Source of the DNA: Hydractinia symbiolongicarpus | Lineage: Eukaryota; Cnidaria; Hydrozoa; Anthoathecata; Hydractiniidae | DNA length: 64,000 nt | Assembly (NCBI RefSeq): GCF_029227915.1 | Contig: NC_079875.1 | Span: forward strand, 434,001-498,000 | Direction: 5' to 3' | Shown: in pieces, positions 12,396 to 25,400 of the stretch | Numbering within the stretch: position 1 is the stretch's first letter | Layout: every line of letters starts with the position of its first letter | The notes under the pieces: generated by a model | The model's input: only the letters and a program-made list of their open reading frames with translations | Databases searched by the model: none | What the model was told of the DNA's origin: nothing | Translations under genes and position numbers: made by a program

Positions 12396-13205
12396 GTTCG
12401 GGAAATGAGTTTACTCCCTGGGTACTTTCTTTGTATACTTTTGACTATACGGGCCGAGTCCGGGGTTTACGGGAAATGGCGGGTTTTCGTTTGCCGGCGA
12501 TTAAACTTCTTTTATTCAGCGTCTCATCAAACATGAAAACATTTTTAAAAACTACAAGTCTCATGGGCTTTAGTGGTGAAATAATAATTTAAAAAATCGT
12601 TCGGCAAATGAGTTTACTCCCTGGGTACTTTCTTTGTATACTTTTGACTATACGGGCCGAGTCTGGAATTTTCAGGAAATCGCAGGTTTTCGTTTGCCGG
12701 CGATTAAACTTCTTTTATTCAGCGTTTCATCAAAAATGAAAACATTTTTGAAAACTACAAGTCTCATGCGATTTAGTGGTGAAAGATAATTTAAAAAATC
12801 GTTCTGGAAATGAGTTTACTCCCTGGGTACTTTCTTTGTATACTTTTGACTATACGGGCCGAGTCCGGGGTTTACGGGAAATGGCGGGTTTTCGTTTGCC
12901 GGCGATTAAACTTCTTTTATTCAGCGTCTCATCAAACATGAAAACATTTTTAAAAACTACAAGTCTCATGGGCTTTAGTGGTGAAATAATAATTTAAAAA
13001 ATCGTTCGGCAAATGAGTTTACTCCCTGGGTACTTTCTTTGTATACTTTTGACTATACGGGCCGAGTCTGGAATTTTCAGGAAATCGCAGGTTTTCGTTT
13101 GCCGGCGATTAAACTTCTTTTATTCAGCGTTTCATCAAAAATGAAAACATTTTTGAAAACTACAAGTCTCATGCGATTTAGTGGTGAAAGATAATTTAAA
13201 AAATC
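12396..13205 (+). repeat. Tandem dimer HOR, 405 bp, two copies
   Basis: GAGTCCGGGG at 12456 recurs at 12861, and the TTCGGCAAATG monomer near 12600 recurs near 13005, both shifted by 405 bp. The dimer pairs a GGGCTTTAG/CATCAAACATG monomer with a TCTGGAATTTTCAGG monomer. The second member is 202 bp because of GTGAAAGAT instead of GTGAAAAGAT. Confidence 0.85.
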
Positions 13206-15044
13206 GTTCTGGAAATGAGTTTACTCACAGGGTACTTTCTTTGTATACATTTGACTATACGGGACAAGGCCGGAATTTACGGGAAATCGCGGGTTTTCGT
13301 TTGCCGGCAATTAAACCTCTTTCATTAAGCGTCTCATTAAAAATGAAAACATTTTTGAAAACTACAAGTCTCATTCGTTCTAGTGGTGCAGAAATAATTT
13401 GAAAAATCGTTCGGGAAATGAGTTTACTCCCTGGGTACTTTCTTTGTATACTTTTGACTATACGGGCCGGGTCCGGGAGTTACGGGAAGTCGCGGGTTTT
13501 CGTTTGCCGGCGATTAAACTTCTTTTATTCAGCGTCTCATCAAAAATGAAAACATTTTTAAAAACTACAAGTCTCATGGGCTTTAGTGGTGAAATAATAA
13601 TTTAAAAAATCGTTCGGGAAATGAGTTTACTCCCTGGGTACTTTTTTTGTATACTTTTGACTATACGGGCCGAGTCTGGGATTTGCGGGAAATCTCAGGT
13701 TTTCGTTTGCCGGCGATTAAACTTTTTTTATTCAGCGTCTCATCAAAAATGAATACATTTTTGAAAACTACAAGTCTCATGCGATTTAGTGGTGAAAAGA
13801 TAATTTAAAAAATCGTTCTGGAAATGAGTTTACTCACAGGGTACTTTCTTTGTATACATTCGACTATACGGGACAAGCCCGGGATTTACGGGAAATCGCG
13901 GGTTTTCGTTTGCCGGCGATTAAGCCTCTTTCATTAAGCGTCTCATCAAAAATGAATACATTTTTGAAAACTACAAGTCTTATGCGATTTAGTGGTGAAA
14001 AGATAATTTAAAAATCGTTCTGGAAATGAGTTTACTCACAGGGTACTTTCTTTGTTTACATTCGACTATACGGGACAAGCCTGGGATTTACGGGAAATCG
14101 CGGGTTTTCGTTTGCCGGCGAATATACCTCTTTCATTAAACGTCCCAATAAAAATGAAAACAGTTTTGAAAACTACAAGTCTCATGGGCTTTAGTGGTGA
14201 AATAATAGTTTAAAAAATCGTTCGGGAAATGAGTTTACTCCCTGGGTACTTTCTTTGTATACTTTGGACTATACGGGCCGAGTCTGGGATTTACGGGAAA
14301 TCTCGGGTTTTTGTTTGCCGGCGATTAAACTTCTTTTATTCAGCGTCTCATCAAAAATGAATACATTTTTGAAAACTACAAGTCTCATGCGATTTAGTGG
14401 TGAAAAGATAATTTAAAAAATCGTTCTGGAAATGAGTTTACTCACAGGGTACTTTCTTTGTTTACATTCGACTATACGGGACAAGCCTGGGATTTACGGG
14501 AAATCGCGGGTTTTCGTTTGCCGGCGAATATACCTCTTTCATTAAACGTCCCAATAAAAATGAAAACAGTTTTGAAAACTACAAGTCTCATGGGCTTTAG
14601 TGGTGAAATAATAGTTCAAAAAATCGTTCGGGAAATGAGTTTACTCCCTGGGTACTTTCTTTATATACTTTTGACTATACGGGCCGAGTCTGGGATTTAC
14701 GGGAAATCTCGGGTTTTCGTTTGCCGGCGATTAAACTTCTCTTATTCAGCGTCTCATCAAAAATGAATACATTTTTGAAAACTACAAGTCTCATGCGATT
14801 TAGTGGTGAAAAGATAATTTAAAAAATCGTTCTGGAAATGAGTTTACTCACAGGGTACTTTCTTTGTATACATTCGACTATACGGGACAAGCCCGGGATT
14901 TACGGGAAATCGCGGGTTTTCGTTTGCCGGCGATTAAGCCTCTTTCATTAAGCGTCTCAATAAAAATGAAAACATTTTTGAAAACTACAAGTCTCATGGG
15001 CTTTAGTGGTGAAATAATAATTTAAAAAATCGTTCGGGAAATGA
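13206..15044 (+). repeat. Mixed satellite monomers, dimer pattern near 14.0-14.8 kb
   Basis: About nine monomers of several subfamilies. A pair with TTTACATTCGACTATACGG and GAATATACCTC repeats once with a 406-bp shift (TTCGACTATACGG at 14061 and 14467). In one copy near 14614 a stop TAA has become CAA, which lets a meaningless 102-codon frame cross the monomer border. A canonical G-quadruplex pattern sits at 13464-13496. Confidence 0.8.
13464..13496 (+). other. Canonical G-quadruplex pattern
   Basis: Five GGG runs with spacers 2, 3, 6 and 7; the last spacer reads AAGTCGC, so this copy has a CpG where the first three have AAGTCAC. Confidence 0.7.
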
Positions 15045-15226
15045 GTTTACTCCCTGGGTACTTTCTTTGTATACTTTTGACTATACGGGCCGAGTCTGGG
15101 ATTTACGGGAAATCTCAGGTTTTCGTTTGCCGGCGATTAAACTTCTTTTATTCAGCGTCTCATCAAAAATGAATACATTTTTGAAAACTACAAGTCTCAT
15201 GCGATTTAGTGGTGAAAAGATAATTT
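15024..15226 (+). repeat. Representative 203-bp satellite monomer
   Basis: This copy defines the monomer numbering used in this annotation: position 1 is the first A of AAAAAATCG at 15024, and the next copy begins at 15227. By hand count it has 75 G+C in 203 bp (37%). Positions 61-110 are about 54% GC and the rest is AT-rich with runs of A or T. Landmarks are a GTATA-N8-TATAC dyad at 46-63, G-runs at 64-66, 75-77 and 84-86, the palindrome GCCGGC at 106-111, and GTCTCAT at both 134-140 and 171-177. CGGGAAAT also occurs twice (12-19 and 83-90), so the unit may have grown from shorter internal duplications. It has ten CpG sites against about seven expected from its composition. Confidence 0.93.
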
Positions 15227-18087
15227 AAAAAATCGTTCTGGAAATGAGTTTACTCACAGGGTACTTTCTTTGTTTACATTCGACTATACGGGCCGAGTCT
15301 GGGATTTACGGGAAATCTCGGGTTTTCGTTTGCCGGCAATTAAACTTCTTTTATTCAGCGTCTCATCAAAAATGAATACATTTTTGAAAACTACAAGTCT
15401 CATGGGCTTTAGTGGTGAAATAATAATTTAAAAAATCGTTCGGGAAATGAGTTTAATCCCTGGGTACTTTCTTTGTATACTTTTGACTATACGGGGCGAG
15501 TCTGGGATTTACGGGAAATCTCAGGTTTTCGTTTGCCGGCGATTAAACTTCTTTTATTCAGCGTCTCATCAAAAATGAATACATTTTTGAAAACTACAAG
15601 TCTCATGCGATTTAGTGGTGAAAAGATAATTTAAAAAATCGTTCTGGAAATGAGTTTACTCACAGGGTACTTTCTTTGTTTACATTCGACTATACGGGAC
15701 AAGCCTGGGATTTACGGGAAATCTCAGGTTTTCGTTTGCCGGCGATTAAACTTCTTTTATTCAGCGTCTCATCAAAAATGAATACATTTTTGAAAACTAC
15801 AAGTCTCATGCGATTTAGTGGTGAAAAGATAATTTAAAAAATCGTTCTGGAAATGAGTTTACTCACAGGGTACTTTCTTTGTTTACATTCGACTATACGG
15901 GACAAGCCTGGGATTTACGGGAAATCGCGGGTTTTCGTTTGCCGGCGAATATACCTCTTTCATTAAACGTCCCAATAAAAATGAAAACAGTTTTGAAAAC
16001 TACAAGTCTCATGGGCTTTAGTGGTGAAATAATAGTTTAAAAAATCGTTCGGGAAATGAGTTTACTCCCTGGGTACTTTCTTTGTATACTTTTGACTATA
16101 CGGGCCGAGCCGGGGTTTAGGGGAAATCGCAGGTTTTCGTTTGCCGGCGATTAAACTTCTTTTATTCAGCGTCTCATCAAAAATGAATACATTTTTGAAA
16201 ACTACAAGTCTCATGCGATTTAGTGGTGAAAAGATAATTTAAAAAATCGTTCTGGAAATGAGTTTACTCACAGGGTACTTTCTTTGTATACATTCGACTA
16301 TACGGGACAAGCCCGGGATTTACGGGAAATCGCGGGTTTTAGTTTGCCGGCGATTAAGCCTCTTTCATTAAGCGTCTCAATAAAAATGAAAACATTTTTG
16401 AAAACTACAAGTCTCATGGGCTTTAGTGGTGAAATAATAATTTAAAAAATCGTTCGGAAAATGAGTTTACTCCCTGGGTACTTTCTTTGTATACTTTTGA
16501 CTATACGGGCCGAGTCTGGGATTTACGGGAAATCTCAGGTTTTCGTTTGCCGGCGATTAAACTTCTTTTATTCAGCGTCTCATCAAAAATGAATACATTT
16601 TTGAAAACTACAAGTCTCATGCGATTTAGTGGTGAAAAGATAATTTAAAAAATCGTTCTGGAAATGAGTTTACTCACAGGTTACTTTCTTTGTATACATT
16701 CGACTATACGGGACAAGCCCGGGATTTACGGGAAATTGCGGGTTTTCGTTTGCCGGCGATTAAGCCTCTTTCATTAAGCGTCTCAATAAAAATGAAAACA
16801 TTTTTGCAAACTACAAGTCTCATGGGCTTTAGTGGTGAAATAATAATTTAAAAAATCGTTCGGGAAATGAGTTTACTCCCTGGGTACTTTCTTTGTATAC
16901 TTTTGACTATACGGGCCGAGTCTGGGATTTACGGGAAATCTCAGGTTTTCGTTTGCCGGCGATTAAACTTCTTTTATTCAGCGTCTCATCAAAAATGAAT
17001 ACATTTTTGAAAACTACAAGTCTCATGCGATTTAGTGGTGAAAAGATAATTTAAAAAATCGTTCTGGAAATGAGTTTACTCACAGGGTACTTTCTTTGTT
17101 TACATTCGACTATACGGGACAAGCCTGGGATTTACGGGAAATCTCAGGTTTTCGTTTGCCGGCGATTAAACTTCTTTTATTCAGTGTCTCATCAAAAATG
17201 AATACATTTTTGAAAACTACAAGTCTCATGCGATTTAGTGGTGAAAAGATAATTTAAAAAATCGTTCTGGAAATGAGTTTACTCACAGGGTACTTTCTTT
17301 GTTTACATTCGACTATACGGGACAAGCCTGGGATTTACGGGAAATCGCGGCATTTCGTTTGCCGGCGATTAAACTTCTTTTATTCAGCGTCTCATCAAAA
17401 ATGAATACATTTTTGAAAACTACAAGTCTCATGCGATTTAGTGGTGAAAAGATAATTTAAAAAATCGTTCTGGAAATGAGTTTACTCACAGGGTACTTTC
17501 TTTGTATACATTCGACTATACGGGACAAGCCCGGGATTTACGGGAAATCGCGGGTTTTCGTTTGCCGGCGATTAAGCCTCTTTCATTAAGCGTCTCAATA
17601 AAAATGAAAACATTTTTGAAAACTACAAGTCTCATGCGTTTTAGTGGTGAAAAAGTAATTTAAAAAATCGTTCGGGAAATGAGTTTACTTCCTGGGTACT
17701 TTCTTTGTATACTTTTGACTATACGGGCCGAGCCGGGGTTTACGGGAAATCGCAGGTTTTCGTTTGCCGGCGATTAAACTTCTTTTATTCAGCGTCTCAT
17801 CAAAAATGAATACATTTTTGAAAACTACAAGTCTCATGCGATTTAGTGGTGAAAAGATAATTTAAAAAATCGTTCTGGAAATGAGTTTACTCACAGGGTA
17901 CTTTCTTTGTATACATTCGACTATACGGGACAAGCCCGGGATTTACGGGAAATCGCGGGTTTTCGTTTGCCGGCGATTAAGCCTCTTTCATTAAGCGTCT
18001 CAATAAAAATGAAAACATTTTTGAAAACTACAAGTCTCATGCGTTTTAGTGGTGAAAAAGTAATTTAAAAAATCGTTCGGGAAATGA
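15045..18087 (+). repeat. 15-mer HOR unit A (3043 bp)
   Basis: Fifteen monomers that recur in the same order 3043 bp downstream. Private markers fix the shift: ACGGGGCGAG at 15491 and 18534, GAGCCGGGGTTTAGGGG at 16107 and 19150, and GCGGCATTTCG at about 17347 and 20390. The left edge is about 15045, because upstream the two copies carry different monomers. The copies differ at very few sites; one is GCGATTAAG near 16757 against GCTATTAAG near 19800. Confidence 0.9.
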
Positions 18088-21000
18088 GTTTACTCCCTGG
18101 GTACTTTCTTTGTATACTTTTGACTATACGGGCCGAGTCTGGGATTTACGGGAAATCTCAGGTTTTCGTTTGCCGGCGATTAAACTTCTTTTATTCAGCG
18201 TCTCATCAAAAATGAATACATTTTTGAAAACTACAAGTCTCATGCGATTTAGTGGTGAAAAGATAATTTAAAAAATCGTTCTGGAAATGAGTTTACTCAC
18301 AGGGTACTTTCTTTGTTTACATTCGACTATACGGGCCGAGTCTGGGATTTACGGGAAATCTCGGGTTTTCGTTTGCCGGCAATTAAACTTCTTTTATTCA
18401 GCGTCTCATCAAAAATGAATACATTTTTGAAAACTACAAGTCTCATGGGCTTTAGTGGTGAAATAATAATTTAAAAAATCGTTCGGGAAATGAGTTTAAT
18501 CCCTGGGTACTTTCTTTGTATACTTTTGACTATACGGGGCGAGTCTGGGATTTACGGGAAATCTCAGGTTTTCGTTTGCCGGCGATTAAACTTCTTTTAT
18601 TCAGCGTCTCATCAAAAATGAATACATTTTTGAAAACTACAAGTCTCATGCGATTTAGTGGTGAAAAGATAATTTAAAAAATCGTTCTGGAAATGAGTTT
18701 ACTCACAGGGTACTTTCTTTGTTTACATTCGACTATACGGGACAAGCCTGGGATTTACGGGAAATCTCAGGTTTTCGTTTGCCGGCGATTAAACTTCTTT
18801 TATTCAGCGTCTCATCAAAAATGAATACATTTTTGAAAACTACAAGTCTCATGCGATTTAGTGGTGAAAAGATAATTTAAAAAATCGTTCTGGAAATGAG
18901 TTTACTCACAGGGTACTTTCTTTGTTTACATTCGACTATACGGGACAAGCCTGGGATTTACGGGAAATCGCGGGTTTTCGTTTGCCGGCGAATATACCTC
19001 TTTCATTAAACGTCCCAATAAAAATGAAAACAGTTTTGAAAACTACAAGTCTCATGGGCTTTAGTGGTGAAATAATAGTTTAAAAAATCGTTCGGGAAAT
19101 GAGTTTACTCCCTGGGTACTTTCTTTGTATACTTTTGACTATACGGGCCGAGCCGGGGTTTAGGGGAAATCGCAGGTTTTCGTTTGCCGGCGATTAAACT
19201 TCTTTTATTCAGCGTCTCATCAAAAATGAATACATTTTTGAAAACTACAAGTCTCATGCGATTTAGTGGTGAAAAGATAATTTAAAAAATCGTTCTGGAA
19301 ATGAGTTTACTCACAGGGTACTTTCTTTGTATACATTCGACTATACGGGACAAGCCCGGGATTTACGGGAAATCGCGGGTTTTAGTTTGCCGGCGATTAA
19401 GCCTCTTTCATTAAGCGTCTCAATAAAAATGAAAACATTTTTGAAAACTACAAGTCTCATGGGCTTTAGTGGTGAAATAATAATTTAAAAAATCGTTCGG
19501 AAAATGAGTTTACTCCCTGGGTACTTTCTTTGTATACTTTTGACTATACGGGCCGAGTCTGGGATTTACGGGAAATCTCAGGTTTTCGTTTGCCGGCGAT
19601 TAAACTTCTTTTATTCAGCGTCTCATCAAAAATGAATACATTTTTGAAAACTACAAGTCTCATGCGATTTAGTGGTGAAAAGATAATTTAAAAAATCGTT
19701 CTGGAAATGAGTTTACTCACAGGTTACTTTCTTTGTATACATTCGACTATACGGGACAAGCCCGGGATTTACGGGAAATTGCGGGTTTTCGTTTGCCGGC
19801 TATTAAGCCTCTTTCATTAAGCGTCTCAATAAAAATGAAAACATTTTTGCAAACTACAAGTCTCATGGGCTTTAGTGGTGAAATAATAATTTAAAAAATC
19901 GTTCGGGAAATGAGTTTACTCCCTGGGTACTTTCTTTGTATACTTTTGACTATACGGGCCGAGTCTGGGATTTACGGGAAATCTCAGGTTTTCGTTTGCC
20001 GGCGATTAAACTTCTTTTATTCAGCGTCTCATCAAAAATGAATACATTTTTGAAAACTACAAGTCTCATGCGATTTAGTGGTGAAAAGATAATTTAAAAA
20101 ATCGTTCTGGAAATGAGTTTACTCACAGGGTACTTTCTTTGTTTACATTCGACTATACGGGACAAGCCTGGGATTTACGGGAAATCTCAGGTTTTCGTTT
20201 GCCGGCGATTAAACTTCTTTTATTCAGTGTCTCATCAAAAATGAATACATTTTTGAAAACTACAAGTCTCATGCGATTTAGTGGTGAAAAGATAATTTAA
20301 AAAATCGTTCTGGAAATGAGTTTACTCACAGGGTACTTTCTTTGTTTACATTCGACTATACGGGACAAGCCTGGGATTTACGGGAAATCGCGGCATTTCG
20401 TTTGCCGGCGATTAAACTTCTTTTATTCAGCGTCTCATCAAAAATGAATACATTTTTGAAAACTACAAGTCTCATGCGATTTAGTGGTGAAAAGATAATT
20501 TAAAAAATCGTTCTGGAAATGAGTTTACTCACAGGGTACTTTCTTTGTATACATTCGACTATACGGGACAAGCCCGGGATTTACGGGAAATCGCGGGTTT
20601 TCGTTTGCCGGCGATTAAGCCTCTTTCATTAAGCGTCTCAATAAAAATGAAAACATTTTTGAAAACTACAAGTCTCATGCGTTTTAGTGGTGAAAAAGTA
20701 ATTTAAAAAATCGTTCGGGAAATGAGTTTACTTCCTGGGTACTTTCTTTGTATACTTTTGACTATACGGGCCGAGCCGGGGTTTACGGGAAATCGCAGGT
20801 TTTCGTTTGCCGGCGATTAAACTTCTTTTATTCAGCGTCTCATCAAAAATGAATACATTTTTGAAAACTACAAGTCTCATGCGATTTAGTGGTGAAAAGA
20901 TAATTTAAAAAATCGTTCTGGAAATGAGTTTACTCACAGGGTACTTTCTTTGTATACATTCGACTATACGGGACAAGCCCGGGATTTACGGGAAATCGCG

Positions 21001-21131
21001 GGTTTTCGTTTGCCGGCGATTAAGCCTCTTTCATTAAGCGTCTCAATAAAAATGAAAACATTTTTGAAAACTACAAGTCTCATGCGTTTTAGTGGTGAAA
21101 AAGTAATTTAAAAAATCGTTCGGGAAATGAG
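18088..21131 (+). repeat. 15-mer HOR unit B (about 3043 bp)
   Basis: Tandem copy of 15045-18087 with all its private markers. The right edge lies at about 21131, where this copy reads ACTTCCTGGG and the upstream copy reads ACTCCCTGGG and then diverges in monomer order. The near-identity implies a recent duplication by unequal exchange or replication slippage. Confidence 0.9.
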
Positions 21132-22499
21132 TTTACTTCCTGGGTACTTTCTTTGTATACTTTTGACTATACGGGCCGAGCCGGGGTTTACGGGAAATCG
21201 CAGGTTTTCGTTTGCCGGCGATTAAACTTCTTTTATTCAGCGTCTCATCAAAAATTAAAACATTTTTGAAAACAACAAGTCTCATGCGTTTTAGTGGTGA
21301 AAAAGTAATTTAAAAAATCGTTCGGGAAATGAGTTTACTTCCTGGGTACTTTCTTTGTATACTTTTGACTATACGGGCCGAGCCGGGGTTTACGGGAAAT
21401 CGCAGGTTTTCGTTTGCCGGCGATTAAACTTCTTTTATTCAGCGTCTCATCAAAAATGAATACATTTTTGAAAACTACAAGTCTCATGCGATTTAGTGGT
21501 GAAAAGATAATTTAAAAAATCGTTCTGGAAATGAGTTTACTCACAGGGTACTTTCTTTGTATACATTCGACTATACGGGACAAGCCCGGGATTTACGGGA
21601 AATCGCGGGTTTTCGTTTGCCGGCGATTAAGCCTCTTTCATTAAGCGTCTCAATAAAAATGAAAACATTTTTGAAAACTACAAGTCTCATGCGTTTTAGT
21701 GGTGAAAAAGTAATTTAAAAAATCGTTCGGGAAATGAGTTTACTTCCTGGGTACTTTCTTTGTATACTTTTGACTATACGGGCCGAGCCGGGGTTTACGG
21801 GAAATCGCAGGTTTTCGTTTGCCGGCGATTAAACTTCTTTTATTCAGCGTCTCATCAAAAATTAAAACATTTTTGAAAACAACAAGTCTCATGCGTTTTA
21901 GTGGTGAAAAAGTAATTTAAAAAATCGTTCGGGAAATGAGTTTACTTCCTGGGTACTTTCTTTGTATACTTTTGACTATACGGGCCGAGCCGGGGTTTAC
22001 GGGAAATCGCAGGTTTTCGTTTGCCGGCGATTAAACTTCTTTTATTCAGCGTCTCATCAAAAATGAATACATTTTTGAAAACTACAAGTCTCATGCGATT
22101 TAGTGGTGAAAAGATAATTTAAAAAATCGTTCTGGAAATGAGTTTACTCACAGGGTACTTTCTTTGTATACATTCGACTATACGGGACAAGCCCGGGATT
22201 TACGGGAAATCGCGGGTTTTCGTTTGCCGGCGATTAAGCCTCTTTCATTAAGCGTCTCAATAAAAATGAAAACATTTTTGAAAACTACAAGTCTCATGCG
22301 TTTTAGTGGTGAAAAAGTAATTTAAAAAATCGTTCGGGAAATGAGTTTACTTCCTGGGTACTTTCTTTGTATACTTTTGACTATACGGGCCGAGCCGGGG
22401 TTTACGGGAAATCGCAGGTTTTCGTTTGCCGGCGATTAAACTTCTTTTATTCAGCGTCTCATCAAAAATTAAAACATTTTTGAAAACAACAAGTCTCAT
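20679..22499 (+). repeat. Trimer HOR, 607 bp, three copies
   Basis: GCGTTTTAG at 20679, 21286, 21893 and 22500 marks a 607-bp period. The unit is three monomers, two bases short of 609 because GAGCCGGGG replaces GAGTCCGGGG in each copy. ATTAAAAC at 21254, 21861 and 22468 confirms the period. The three copies look virtually identical. The first overlaps the end of 15-mer unit B, so the trimer probably grew from its last monomers. Confidence 0.88.
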
Positions 22500-25400
22500 G
22501 CGTTTTAGTGGTGAAAAAGTAATTTAAAAAATCGTTCGGGAAATGAGTTTACTCCCTGGGTACTTTCTTTGTATACTTTTGACTATACGGGCCGAGTCCG
22601 GGGTTTACGGGAAATGGCGGGTTTTCGTTTGCCGGCGATTAAACTTCTTTTATTCAGCGTCTCATCAAACATGAAAACATTTTTAAAAACTACAAGTCTC
22701 ATGGGCTTTAGTGGTGAAATAATAATTTAAAAAATCGTTCGGCAAATGAGTTTACTCCCTGGGTACTTTCTTTGTATACTTTTGACTATACGGGCCGAGT
22801 CTGGAATTTACAGGAAATCGCAGGTTTTCGTTTGCCGGCGATTAAACTTCTTTTATTCAGCGTCTCATCAAAAATGAAAACATTTTTGAAAACTACAAGT
22901 CTCATGCGATTTAGTGGTGAAAGATAATTTAAAAAATCGTTCTGGAAATGAGTTTACTCACAGGGTACTTTCTTTGTATACATTTGACTATACGGGACAA
23001 GCCCGGAATTTACGGGAAATCGCGGGTTTTCGTTTGCCGGCAATTAAACCTCTTTCATTAAGCGTCTCATTAAAAATGAAAACATTTTTGAAAACTACAA
23101 GTCTCATTCGTTCTAGTGGTGCAGAAATAATTTGAAAAATCGTTCGGGAAATGAGTTTACTCCCTGGGTACTTTCTTTGTATACTTTCGACTATACGGGA
23201 CAAGCCTGGGATTTACGGGAAATCGCGGGTTTTTGTTTGCCGGCGAATATACCTCTTTCATTAAACGTCCCAATAAAAATGAAAACAGTTTTGAAAACTA
23301 CAAGTCTCATCGGCTTTAGTGGTGAAATAATAGTTTAAAAAATCGTTCGGGAAATGAGTTTACTCCCTGGGTACTTTCTTTGTATACTTTGGACTATACG
23401 GGCCGAGTCTGGGATTTACGAGAAATCTCGGGTTTTCGTTTGCCGGCGATTAAACTTCTTTTATTCAGCGTCTCATCAAAAATGAATACATTTTTAAAAA
23501 CTACAAGTCTCATGCGATTTAGTGGTGAAAAGATAATTTAAAAAATCGTTCTGGAAATGAGTTTACTCACAGGGTACTTTCTTTGTATACATTCGACTAT
23601 ACGGGACAAGCCCGGGATTTACGGGAAATCACGGGTTTTCGTTTGCCGGCGATTAAGCCTCTTTCATTAAGCGTCTCAATAAAAATGAAAACATTTTTGA
23701 AAGCTACAAGTCTCATGGGCTTTAGTGGTGAAATAATAATTTAAAAAATCGTTCTGGAAATGAGTTTACTCCCTGGGTACTTTCTTTGTATACTTTTGAC
23801 TATACGGGCCGAGTCTGGGATTTACGGGAAATCTCAGGTTTTCGTTTGCCGGCGATTAAACTTCTTTTATTCAGCGTCTCATCAAAAATGAATACATTTT
23901 TGAAAACTACAAGTCTCATGCGATTTAGTGGTGAAAAGATAATTTAAAAAATCGTTCTGGAAATGAGTTTACTCACAGGGTACTTTCTTTGTATACATTC
24001 GACTATACGGGACAAGCCTGGGATTTACGGGAAATCTCAGGTTTTCGTTTGCCGGCGATTAAACTTCTTTTATTCAGCGTCTCATCAAAAATGAATACAT
24101 TTTTGAAAACTACAAGTCTCATGCGATTTAGTGGTGAAAAGATAATTTAAAAAATCGTTCTGGAAATGAGTTTACTCACAGGGTACTTTCTTTGTTTACA
24201 TTCGACTATACGGGACAAGCCTGGGATTTACGGGAAATCTCGGGTTTTCGTTTGCCGGCGATTATACCTCTTTCATTAAACGTCCCACTAAAAATGAAAA
24301 CAGTTTTGAAAACTACAAGTCTCATGGGCTTTAGTGGTGAAATAATAGTTTAAAAAATCTTTCGGGAAATGAGTTTACTCCCTGGGTACTTTCTTTGTAT
24401 ACTTTGGACTATACGGGCCGAGTCTGGGATTTACGGGAAATCTCGGGTTTTCGTTTGCCGGCGATTAAACTTCTTTTATTCAGCGTCTCATCAAAAATGA
24501 ATACATTTTTGAAAACTACAAGTCTCATGCGATTTAGTGGTGAAAAGATAATTTAAAAAATCGTTCTGGAAATGAGTTTACTCACAGGGTACTTTCTTTG
24601 AATACATTCGACTATACGGGACAAGCCCGGGATTTACGGGAAATCGCAGGTTTTCGTTTGCCGGCGATTATGCCTCTTTCATTAGGCGTCTCAATAAAAA
24701 TGAAAACATTTTTGTAAACTACAAGTCTCATGGGCTTTAGTGGTGAAATAATAATTTAAAAAATCGTTCGGGAAATGAGTTTACTCCCTGGGTACTTTCT
24801 TTGTATACTTTTGACTATACGGGCCGAGTCTGGGATTTACGGGAAATCTCAGGTTTTCGTTTGCCGGCGATTAAACTTCTTTTATTCAGCGTCTCATCAA
24901 AAATGAATACATTTTTGAAAACTACAAGTCTCATGCGATTTAGTGGTGAAAAGATAATTTAAAAAATCGTTCTGAAAATGAGTTTACTCACAGGGTACTT
25001 TCTTTGTATACATTCGACTATACGGGACAAGCCCGGGATTTACGGGAAATCGCGGGTTTTCGTTTGCCGGCGATTAAACCTCTTTCATTAAGCGTCTCAT
25101 TAAAAATGAAAACATTTTTGAAAACTGCAAGTCTCATTCGTTCTAGTGGTGAAATAATAATTTGAAAAATCGTTCGGGAAATGAGTTTACTCCCTGGGTA
25201 CTTTCTTTTTATACTTTTGACTATACGGGCCGAGTCCGGGAGTTACGTGAAGTCGCGGGTTTTCATTTGCCGGCGATTAAACTTCTTTTATTCAGCGTCT
25301 CATCAAAAATGAAAATATTTTTAAAAACTACAAGTCTCATGGGCTTTAGTGGTGAAATTATAATTTAAAAAATCGTTCGGGATATGAGTTTACTCCCTGG

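Noticed and set aside
14458-14766. 102-codon plus-strand open frame, repeated near 27236, 28657, 29063, 33324 and 39398
   Set aside because: It arises because TAA at the monomer border changed to CAA in one subfamily, joining two monomer frames. It has no family resemblance, its start falls inside a repeat, and its copies simply follow the HOR order.
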